A stretch of DNA of 64,000 bases from an uncultured Lachnospiraceae bacterium (GTDB lineage Bacteria > Bacillota > Clostridia > Lachnospirales > Lachnospiraceae). The notes below the pieces were generated by a model. The model ran no database searches. It was not told the origin of the DNA and saw only the letters and a list, made by a program, of their open reading frames with translations. This document shows positions 23,473 to 32,500 of the stretch, in pieces; position 1 is the stretch's first letter, and every line of letters begins with the position of its first letter. The stretch lies in NCBI GenBank assembly GCA_903789615.1, contig CAIFEV010000002.1, positions 62,001 to 126,000 on the forward strand. Direction: 5' to 3'. Made by a program: the position numbers and the translations under genes.

Positions 23473-24531
23473 TTACCGACGGGCCATACGCCATCCGATG
23501 GTCACCAGCGCAAGACCACTGACACACATCAGGAAAAGCCATCCGAAAATCCGGCTGTGGTCACCCGTTGAAACTGTACCGCCGTTGCCGGTTGTCCTCT
23601 GCTGCTGTGCCGCAGGCGTAACCTGTTCTGTTCCGTAAGTAACCTCCTGTCCGGGCGTCGGACCCCCGCCGGACGTCTGCCCGGCGCTCGTCGTCTGCTC
23701 CGGTGTCTGCGACTGTGTCTCCCGCTGTCTGGTATTAGTTATCTGAAATGTCGTTCCATCCGACGATGTCTTCACCGTGTATCCCGCCGGGATGTTGTCC
23801 TCTTTCACAAGGAAAACACCGCTCTCCGCTTCCCAGGAATAGCTCCAGTTATTGTCCGCATTCAGGCTCACTGTCTGATAAACCGCACCGTCCTTGAGAA
23901 TCGTCACGGCAATTTCAGACGGCCGGTCCGCCTTCTCATCTCCCTGCCACAGCTTCTGTACCCGGTAGGAAGTTTTCTCCGGTCCCGGCTTGCTCATGGC
24001 TTTGACATGCAGCGTTACATCTTTTACATACTCACCGTCCTTAAAATCATACGGTAGAGACTGAAGCTGTGCTCCGACTGTATAATCGCTTTTAGCCGGA
24101 GCATCCCATAAAATCAGATACAGACCGGATGGAATGTCGGATAACCTTGCACTCCCGTCCTGTATAACCGTCTGAATGTCTGCCGCTTTTCCATCAGCCC
24201 GCACATAGGCTTCAAGAGTCTGAGCGCCTCCCTCCAGTTTTCCGCTGTCCGACCCGTCAAAGTCCGCACCGCCCAGATATCCTGCGTACGTTCCGCTCAG
24301 CGTATACTGCCCTTCCGGAGAAAAGTCTGCCACCTTGTACAGCCTGACTTGTGTTCCGTTCAGGCTCTCCTGGTCAGACAGAATAGTCAGGCTCACCTGA
24401 GACTGTAAAGTATTTCCCTCAGAGGCCAGAACCGGCAGCACCGATGCCAGAAGCAGGCACAGAACAAGGCTGCACGAAAGGAAACAGTCTCTCCAAAATT
24501 TAGTCTTTTTCTGACGGATCCTTCCCTTCAT
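23473..24531 (-). CDS. Minor/anchor pilin with Cna-B-like domain and non-canonical sorting signal (VSTGD)
   Basis: MKGRIRQKKTKFWRDCFLSCSLVLCLLLASVLPVLASEG signal peptide; VQKLWQGDEKADRPSEIAVTILKDGAVYQTVSLNADNNWSYSWE Cna-B-like; VSTGDHSRIFGWLFLMCVSGLALVTIGWRMARR. Confidence 0.82.
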   Translation of the reverse strand: MKGRIRQKKTKFWRDCFLSCSLVLCLLLASVLPVLASEGNTLQSQVSLTILSDQESLNGTQVRLYKVADFSPEGQYTLSGTYAGYLGGADFDGSDSGKLEGGAQTLEAYVRADGKAADIQTVIQDGSARLSDIPSGLYLILWDAPAKSDYTVGAQLQSLPYDFKDGEYVKDVTLHVKAMSKPGPEKTSYRVQKLWQGDEKADRPSEIAVTILKDGAVYQTVSLNADNNWSYSWEAESGVFLVKEDNIPAGYTVKTSSDGTTFQITNTRQRETQSQTPEQTTSAGQTSGGGPTPGQEVTYGTEQVTPAAQQQRTTGNGGTVSTGDHSRIFGWLFLMCVSGLALVTIGWRMARR

Positions 24532-25417
24532 ATTTTTTCTTCCCCCTCGGTATTTCAGTGTATAGTTTCCGCTTTTTCCGCCGCCCCGCAAACGCGGATA
24601 TAACCATGCGGGCAGCAATCAGAAGCGCCATGCCAACCATGAGAAATGGCATGATAAAATACGGTTCCAACCTCAGCGCATCCGCCGTTACAGCTCCCTT
24701 TGCCGGTACCGTGCCAGTTCGGTGTCCCCGCACAAGAAGACGGTGCGTGTTAAGGCCATAGGGTGTGCAGGTGACCAGAGTACAAAGATCCTCCTCCGGA
24801 TTCATGGCAAGATCGTCCAGCTCATCCGGCAGCACCACTTTGATCTGATCCACCTCGTATGTCAGTGTCTGATCGAGTACCTGAAGATAAAAGACATCAC
24901 CCTTCTTCAGCTTATCGATATCATTGAACAGTCTGGCGGACGGAAGCCCTGTATGACCGGATATTGCGCAATGAGTTCCCATTCCGCCAACCGGGAGCGA
25001 GCTTCCCTCGATGTGGCCAATGGCAATCTGAAGCACAGTACTCTCGGTGCCGTGATAGATCGGAAGATCCACATGGATGGACGGGATCTGGACATATCCC
25101 ATAATCCCCGTTCCGGTCACATCCAGAATCTGGCGGTAATATGCATCATCCTCCTCATCCGGCACAAAGCGGCTGCCATCATCCGGGAGTTCCTCGTTGT
25201 ACCGGACCGCCTCATCCCACATGTTCTTATACCGCTCCGGTGTCAGATCTGCAACCTGCTCCACATAGCCTGCGATAGCCCGTGTCTGATGCATACGATT
25301 CCACCAGTCCGAAACACCCGGATATGCCATCAGGGCGATCCCTGTGACCAGTATCCCCACGATTGCTATGCCGGCAAGCCGCGAAGTGATCCCTCTTTTC
25401 TTTGTTTTCTGGTTCAT
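24500..25417 (-). CDS. Class C (pilus) sortase
   Basis: 305 aa; AISGHTGLPSARLFNDIDKLKKGDVF, TLVTCTPYGLNTHRLLVRGHR; catalytic His/Cys/Arg intact. Confidence 0.93.
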   Translation of the reverse strand: MNQKTKKRGITSRLAGIAIVGILVTGIALMAYPGVSDWWNRMHQTRAIAGYVEQVADLTPERYKNMWDEAVRYNEELPDDGSRFVPDEEDDAYYRQILDVTGTGIMGYVQIPSIHVDLPIYHGTESTVLQIAIGHIEGSSLPVGGMGTHCAISGHTGLPSARLFNDIDKLKKGDVFYLQVLDQTLTYEVDQIKVVLPDELDDLAMNPEEDLCTLVTCTPYGLNTHRLLVRGHRTGTVPAKGAVTADALRLEPYFIMPFLMVGMALLIAARMVISAFAGRRKKRKLYTEIPRGKKKYEGKDPSEKD

Positions 25418-25527
25418 CGTGCCCTAAAAGAATTCCTTCCTGCTGCCATGAACCGGGCAGAACCGCTGACTAAGCAACTCCGCTTCTTTCAGCGGCTCTG
25501 CCTGATTAACAACCGGGAATCGCCGTC

Positions 25528-25580
25528 AGCCCGGGGAAAAGCCCCGGGCCGCGGCTGCATTCCTCATGCAGGTTCAAAAT
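25528..25580. repeat. 53-bp direct repeat, copy 1 (flanks IS element)
   Basis: AGCCCGGGGAAAAGCCCCGGGCCGCGGCTGCATTCCTCATGCAGGTTCAAAAT, identical to 27813-27865, directly abutting the IS end. Confidence 0.95.
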
Positions 25581-25606
25581 CCGGTTTTAAACACTTTGAA
25601 ATGCCA

Positions 25607-25648
25607 AGGAGGCAGAAAACGTTGGAAAATCAACGCTTTCTGCCTCCT
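25607..25648 (-). terminator. Terminator-like hairpin at transposase 3' side of the IS
   Basis: AGGAGGCAGAAA...TTTCTGCCTCCT perfect 12-bp arms with inner CGTTG/CAACG. Confidence 0.65.
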
Positions 25649-25698
25649 TATCTGTCCTTCAAAATGTTGTATGTGGAGGGCTTTTGAATTTTCGCAAT

Positions 25699-27669
25699 TT
25701 AAAAACTTCTCGACAATTTATTTAATGTTTTCGGATAATATCGCTTGTGATTTAGCCCACCATTGAACGTTTCCTCCAACGCTGTCAGCGTGGTACAGCC
25801 TCCGTATAATGAAATGTAATATTGATCCTCTACATTTCCGACGATCATATGGTTTAATGTCTCTATAATATCCTGCGTCGTGCAATGATAGCGGCTTTGA
25901 TTAACTTTGATCTCAAGAAGCCTATAGATGAGAAGCGCGGTGTAACATATCATAAAATGTGAAATTATGTGCTCGTGCTTTCTATGATAAATCGGTCGAG
26001 CTTCAAAATTTGTTTTCATGATCCTAAAGCATTCTTCAATTTTGTTGCGTGTTTCGCTGATAGAGACTATTTCAAGTACATCTGTAAGATCAGGCTTCGA
26101 TTTTAGCGGATTATCCGGTGCACTTATCATATCTATTTGCAAATTTGTGGCGAGAGCATAAAACCCATCATACTTTTCCTCCTCCGCGATGCGGTCTGTA
26201 TCAATAGAGTATGACACCTGCACTTCCCCACCATCTTTTGCGGTAGTTGTTTTCTTTATGAATCGCTTTGCGTCATTCTGGCTTTTCTTCAGTTCATCCG
26301 GATCACATTTTCTGATGAGATTCTTGGCACGTTCCACCTGACGATTCCGGATATACCTTTGGTATTCCATATATTTTCGTGAGAATCTGATTATTATTTT
26401 CTGCTTAAGAGTGCCCTTAACTTTTACACTCTTTGTTTTTCCGTTCTTGCATATCTTTGTTTCTGTGAGTCCAAGATCAATAAGGCTATCAGCGTCAATT
26501 ACTTTATACGCCATCGAATTATAATATCTAAGATTATCTTTATCATTCTTATCAAATGTTTTTAGAAATTCTATTGATATGGGATCACTTTGAACAATTG
26601 TTCTTCCATCTTTATCTTTCTTACCATCGTTATCGGATGTTGGAATCCAATAATCGCAATCATTGAATACAGAATTCTGCATAACTTCTGACATTTTCTT
26701 AATTGACTGAGTGACAATAAAGCACCTTCCGCCCATGGAATTGAACTGTCTAATCCATGTCGACCCAAGTCCACCATCTGCAACATATATGAAAGAACCG
26801 TTATTATCATGATCAGCATCTCTGAACATTTTGATCAGTTCTTTTTCCAAAGGAATAGCGGTAACCTGTTCATTTGTATTTCCTGGATGAATGCACATTG
26901 ACATTGGAATGCCTTGATTATCCATAAATAATCCCATTTCTACAATCGGGTTGGGACGGTTTTCTTTCGACTTTCCGTACTCGCGCAGTCCTTTTATTTC
27001 CTCTCCGGTTACTTCATCAACATAATTATCATCATTTGTCTCAGTCTCACAGTAATAATTTGTACAGTCGTAATAGCAACGAGATGTATCTCTCTTAACG
27101 ATGTTGTTACTGTACTTAAAAAGCCAACTGATGTATTCGGCGTAATTGTCCTCAAGGATATCCATGGTCCGCATAATATGCTGATACTCGAAATCTGGCT
27201 CCTCGTAATACCAGTCCTTATTTTGCCATGTATAGAGCTTGGATCCAGGCCTCAATATACGGTCATAAACAAGGAATCTGTTAACACGGTCGATATCAAA
27301 TGTGATCTTATTGCCGTTGCAAGCATTTTTGAAGAATTCATTGATGCTTAGCTGGCGATATATATGCTGAAGATAAAAATAGCCGACATTTCTTGTGTAT
27401 AAAGGTGCAATCGATTTTTCTGTGTTGCTTTGAATCAATTCATTGAAATCAAGATGAAGGTCTATGCTTTGCAGACCGCTCTTCTCCTTTTCGTTCATTA
27501 GACGGACTTGCTCTTTTGCATAGGATAATGGATCATCTGTGATTTTTAGTAATTCTGAATGCTTTCCAATAATCTTTACATTTTTACAGGTTACTTTAGA
27601 ACCATTCCGGTAACCTTTTTGAATATAGTAGGTAGGATCCTTCAGTCTCTTGTCAAAGTATAGTTTCAT
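25699..27669 (-). CDS. IS1634/IS4-type DDE transposase
   Basis: ~656 aa from MKLYFDKRLKDPTYYIQKGYRNGSKVTCKNVKIIGKHSELLKITDDPLSYAKE; NKIEECFRIMKTNFEARPIYHRKHEHIISHFMICYTALLIYRLLE. Confidence 0.9.
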   Translation of the reverse strand: MKLYFDKRLKDPTYYIQKGYRNGSKVTCKNVKIIGKHSELLKITDDPLSYAKEQVRLMNEKEKSGLQSIDLHLDFNELIQSNTEKSIAPLYTRNVGYFYLQHIYRQLSINEFFKNACNGNKITFDIDRVNRFLVYDRILRPGSKLYTWQNKDWYYEEPDFEYQHIMRTMDILEDNYAEYISWLFKYSNNIVKRDTSRCYYDCTNYYCETETNDDNYVDEVTGEEIKGLREYGKSKENRPNPIVEMGLFMDNQGIPMSMCIHPGNTNEQVTAIPLEKELIKMFRDADHDNNGSFIYVADGGLGSTWIRQFNSMGGRCFIVTQSIKKMSEVMQNSVFNDCDYWIPTSDNDGKKDKDGRTIVQSDPISIEFLKTFDKNDKDNLRYYNSMAYKVIDADSLIDLGLTETKICKNGKTKSVKVKGTLKQKIIIRFSRKYMEYQRYIRNRQVERAKNLIRKCDPDELKKSQNDAKRFIKKTTTAKDGGEVQVSYSIDTDRIAEEEKYDGFYALATNLQIDMISAPDNPLKSKPDLTDVLEIVSISETRNKIEECFRIMKTNFEARPIYHRKHEHIISHFMICYTALLIYRLLEIKVNQSRYHCTTQDIIETLNHMIVGNVEDQYYISLYGGCTTLTALEETFNGGLNHKRYYPKTLNKLSRSF

Positions 27670-27812
27670 AAACGAAGTATAACACATGCGCCCTAGACAT
27701 ACAACACATACAACATAATAATCACAGAAATTTGACAGCCAAGAATGGCTCAACCACAACAAAAAAGAGAAGCCGAAGCCTCCCAAAAATGTGCCCAACT
27801 GTTTAAGACCCG

Positions 27813-27865
27813 AGCCCGGGGAAAAGCCCCGGGCCGCGGCTGCATTCCTCATGCAGGTTCAAAAT
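27813..27865. repeat. 53-bp direct repeat, copy 2
   Basis: Identical to 25528-25580. Confidence 0.95.
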
Positions 27866-27884
27866 ATACGTTGAGAACCGTCCG

Positions 27885-29449
27885 TCATGCCCGTCCCGCC
27901 ATCTTCTTCCTGTATACCAGGAGTGCAATGGCTGCTGCGACAAGAATAGCACCTGCTGCATAGAAGATTCTCGTGCCGATGCCGCCGGTGGACGGAAGAA
28001 CCGTTCCTTTCTTGTTTTCAATCTCCGTCGTGATCGTACCGTCCTGCGGAGAAACCGTAGCCTCGTAACGCCCCAGCTTCACAACAGCACTCTTGTCTGA
28101 AGTTCCCATCAGCTTGAGGAGAGCCGGATTATCGGACTGCTCGTCATGAGAAGCACTGATCTCGAAGTCTATGTCTTCGATCTTGTTATACCCTTCCGGA
28201 GCCGATGTCTCAGACAGCCGGTAAACTCCGTCATCGAGTCCCTTGAATTCGAACGTTGTTGTATCACCTGCTTCAATTGTCTTTACAGTCTGGTACGTGC
28301 CATCTTGTCCCTTCTTGGAAAGGGTGAACGCCGCGCCTGCAAGCGGCTTTTTATCCGGATCGACCTTATTCACGATTGTCTCGTAGGTAAATACGATAAC
28401 CTTGTCATCCGGTGTTCTTCCCGTTTTTGTTGTATCATACGGATTGTTTGAAAACTCCACATGGCTCATATTGGGATTGCCGGCGCGCCGATCACGGCAT
28501 TGTCATTGAGCTTTGCCGTGTACTCAACCCGGATGACGGAATTTGCCGTCACAGATTTAATCGATTTCAAATCATCAAACTGAATTTCAAACGTGCAGCT
28601 ATCTCCCGGCTTCTCCACAACTGTATATCCGGTCGTGATCGGTTCTGTAGCTGCATCTATGTAGACCTTAACGGAATCTTTGTTAAATGTCAGTCCCGGG
28701 CTTTCAACATCATGGAACACAAATTTATACGTGCTGTAATCACCATAATCCGGTGCCACCTGCCCGACAAGCTCGAACGGAACATCATCTCCGATATCCC
28801 AGTCCGCGGCGTCCTGCCAGCCAGTCATTTCCTGGTCCTTGGAATCATTGATATCCTTTACCTTCTTGTAAGAAGTCGTCGACGAACTCTTGGCTTTGAC
28901 TTCCACATCAGCACCGGCCACCTTCAGTATATACTTTGAAAAAGTATCGCCTTTCAGATCTTTCGAAACATCTTTAATCAGATAGTATCCGTCGCCAAGT
29001 CCCGAGATAGTTGCCGTTTTTGTTTTATCATCCGCCACAGATGTTCCTGACGTTTGATTAAGGTGATTTGCGGCGGCAATGGCAAATGTCTCTGCATCCC
29101 CCGGATTCGAGGAAGATGAAAGAATATCCGCCACATCGCTGGCAGATTTTGCGTTCCCGAAGGTAGAAGGATAGGTTTTCGCCAGTGTCGCCAGCAGATC
29201 ATCGCCATTTACACCCGTACCCCAGGTAATGTTTGACAAAACGCCATCTTTATCTCCTTGACTGTACGTACCAGAAAAAATCTGATACACCTCGTAGGTA
29301 TGGACTTGTGTGCCGTCATCGCTCGGCTTGATTGTAATGGTATGGCCCGTCGATGCATCAGCACGGACTGTGCCGGCCATTCCAACGCTCATTGTAAGAG
29401 CCACCGCAAGTGCGGCCAGAATGCTGATAAGCTTGTGAATTCGCTTCAT
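27885..29449 (-). pseudogene. Backbone (major) pilin, LPSTGG, split by an apparent 1-nt frameshift near 28479-28490
   Basis: N-part 29449..28466 ends ...VEYTAKLNDNAVIGAPAIPI*; C-part 28469..27885 starts MSHVEFSNNPYDTTKTGRTPDDKVIVFTYETIVNKVD...VLPSTGGIGTRIFYAAGAILVAAAIALLVYRKK. Adding one base in GGCGCGCCGGC restores ..IGAAGNPNMSHVEFSNNP.., the expected continuous pilin. Confidence 0.87.
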
Positions 29450-29591
29450 AAACTTAAGCTCCTTTCAAATTGTTTTCCCTGTTTCATCATCAAATGCCGC
29501 AATCTGGTTCATTGCAGCGGGCGGGAGCCGGCCATTTTCATCCCCTGCCGGCGATACCGCCTCTCATACTTCTCATGAATCAAATCTGTCC

Positions 29592-32500
29592 TTACGTTAA
29601 TCCGCTGCCCCCTCCTTTGAAATCTGATCCCTGTCTCCTTTTCTGAAGCAATGTAATATACAGGAAAGCCGCTGCGATGACAAGCATGGCACCGGTTCCG
29701 ATATACCGGTAAGTCCCCGGACCGCCGGATTCCGGAAGAACATATTCCTTCGGCGTATCACGTTTCGTATTCGTGATAATGATCTGCCCCGACTGAATGC
29801 CGTCATTGTTCACATACGACACCGTATAATCACCCGCTATGTCTTTTCCGCTCTGCGTAACGGCAGTTTCCTTCACCGTGTAGTAATACGCATTTCCGTC
29901 AGCGTCCTTCTGGTCCAGATTATCCCACACATACGACAGACGCCCCGTGGAAGAATCCCGGATCAGCGTCACCGGATCCCCGACTGCTGTCTGATTGGCC
30001 GCCCTGTTCGGAGCCTTTGTATAGTCAACTATTGGAGTCAACGCATTATAGGGCTTAACCTGAATCGTAATATTCAAATCGGAATTTACGCTATGAATTG
30101 TATACGAATAGTTTGCACTATCATCAACTGACATGGGGTACTTTTCGCCGCCATACTCCACATACAGGACATTTTTATTATCTTCCCATTCATTAAATCT
30201 TATACTTATCGGTGTACCGTCTTTCACAATAAAACTGTTCTCAATTTTATTATAAGGTGACTGCGTGCTCACCACTGTTATGTTCACCTTATGCCCGTCC
30301 GGAAGCAGATTCTGCCGGTACAGCTGCGCCTTCACCTGTACATCCGCCGGCGCTTCCGTCTCACTGCCGTCCGAATTCGTCCAAACCTTCTGTACACCGA
30401 CACGGGTATAGGTATTCCGGATGTAGAAAATACCGCCCGCGTGGCTGAAAAATGTTATAGCATTCTGCGATACACCGGCATTCCCGGCGCCTGAATTGGA
30501 AAAGGCCGTATCCTCTGTACTCGCCGTCGCACGCCAGATCATATAGTATGGTGTCGTGTCCAGTTTGTAACCGTCCAGCGCCTTCGTCTCGGTGATCCGA
30601 TACAAAATATCCTCTGTCAGATCTTTGATATCGCCGTACATCCTCCAGACAATCTTGCCTTCCGAATCGGTCGTGAGTGTCGATTTTGTTACGGTCCAAC
30701 TGTTGGATGCCTTGTCAAACTGTTCAAGTTTGAACTGCGTCCCAGGCAGCGGAATCTGGTTGTTTCGGCTGTCGACCTTGTACAGCGTGATCTGTGAGCG
30801 GTGCGCGTGCGCCGAGGATGACTGTGCATTCAGGCTCATCTCCTGTTTGCTGCTCCAGTTTCCGTTGAGACTTACCGCATTGGAAATCTGCTTTCCATCT
30901 GCAAAGGAATCATCCAGATTGTACTCGTACACCAGGACCATCGCCTTGCTGTCCGGAATCGTCATCTTTATCGTTGCATTCGCTGTGTCATAATCCAGCG
31001 TATACGATGTACTTGCCAGCGGACTTCCAATATGATTTTCCGTATCCGGGTCATAGTTACACAATTTCAGTGAGCTGATGTCAAGACTCGGATTTAAGCC
31101 AGATGCCCCGGACAAGGTGTCTGTGAGGGTGAGTGTGGAGGAGTCTTCATCCAGATCAACGGCGCCCGGATTAATAAGCACTGTGTAGCGGACGCGGCTC
31201 GTCGGGTTCCCGTCTGAGTCCTTAAGCTGTTCCCCGCTCTTAATAACCCGCTCCCGTTCCCGTTTCACTTTCGTTTCCGTGCTGGAGGAATTTCCTGCCC
31301 ATGAGGCCTTATTCACATACGTCTGCACGGTTTTAGCCTGGTCATTCCATGCAGGATCTTCTGCAAGAGAAATACTGTAGGAAACGGCAACCCTCTCATA
31401 CCCGCTCACAAACGTATAATTCGGAATAGTAATGGTCAGCGTGGCCGTTCCGTCCTCATTCGGACTTGTTACAGCCTGCGGTTTGGATGTGCTGTTAAAA
31501 TCGGTTCCTCGATCGTTAGTGTTGCGGTTCCAACTGCCGAAATTAAACTCTGCTTTCACCGATCCATCAACCAGTGAAGTGCCTGCCGGCAGCACATCGG
31601 TTATCGTAATGGTCCCGTTGTCCGCTTCGGTTGTGTTGAGCATCAGACGATAATTCAGAATTCCTTTGATGTCATCGTAATTTACCGTGCTGCTGCCGGG
31701 GCCGAATATATCCGTTCCATATTCATTCTTCTGATACACCTGTTTTTCAAACCGGTTCGGCCTGGTATAGGTGTATTCCGCCTGTGAGGTTTTGTCAAAG
31801 GCAGAACCGGTATTCACGGCTTTCAGACTCTGACCGCCCTGCAGCCCGGAGATGTCAATGGCCGTTGTGTAGTCCTGATCCGTGATCAGCTGCCTTGCTT
31901 CAAAGGTTGTGTTGTCTTTTGTAGCAACCTCCACAACAAATTTGTCGATATGCGTGTCGGCATCGGATGCCTGCACTTCCCTGTCTCCGGCATAGTAATG
32001 CACTTTCAGTCGGATATTTCCTGACTCACTGCTTCCGGAATACTGATAACTTGTCTTGTCGTCAACAATCAGCTTCAGGTGGCCCTTGAGCTGACCATCG
32101 AGTCCGGCAGCCGTCGCGTACTGCGTAATCCCGGGAAGAACATTTCCATCCGAATCGGTCACTTCGGTTCCAATCGTATCGGTGTATGTAAAGGACTTCA
32201 GTTCCCCGGCCGGTGGAGTGACCGTGAATTTCCACTTCGGATACAGCATACCGTTTGTGATCCCGGAAGTGTCTGCCCCGTCATTTGTCTTGGAGACAGC
32301 CGCCTCTCTGTACGTTCCATTCACGACGCCCGTTGAAGTGCCTATCGTGTTCGTACCGTCTTTCACCGTAACGGTATTGCTTTTTGTAAAAGATTCTCCC
32401 GGAGTCCCGCCAGTCACCTTTGTGGCATACTGGATACGATACACTCCTTTGGGATCGCGGGATCCGATGTAATCGGCTATCTTTACATCAAGCTGCTTTT

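Larger units (their letters stand above)
25581..27812 (-). mobile_element. IS1634-like insertion sequence (2232 bp)
   Basis: 16-bp imperfect terminal inverted repeats (CCGGTTTTAAACACTT vs CGGGTCTTAAACAGTT, 13/16) at the inner edges of the 53-bp direct repeats; one transposase ORF. Confidence 0.88.

Noticed and set aside
25528-25580. REP-like palindromic repeat family
   Set aside because: Only two copies seen, exactly at the IS edges, so target-site duplication explains it better.
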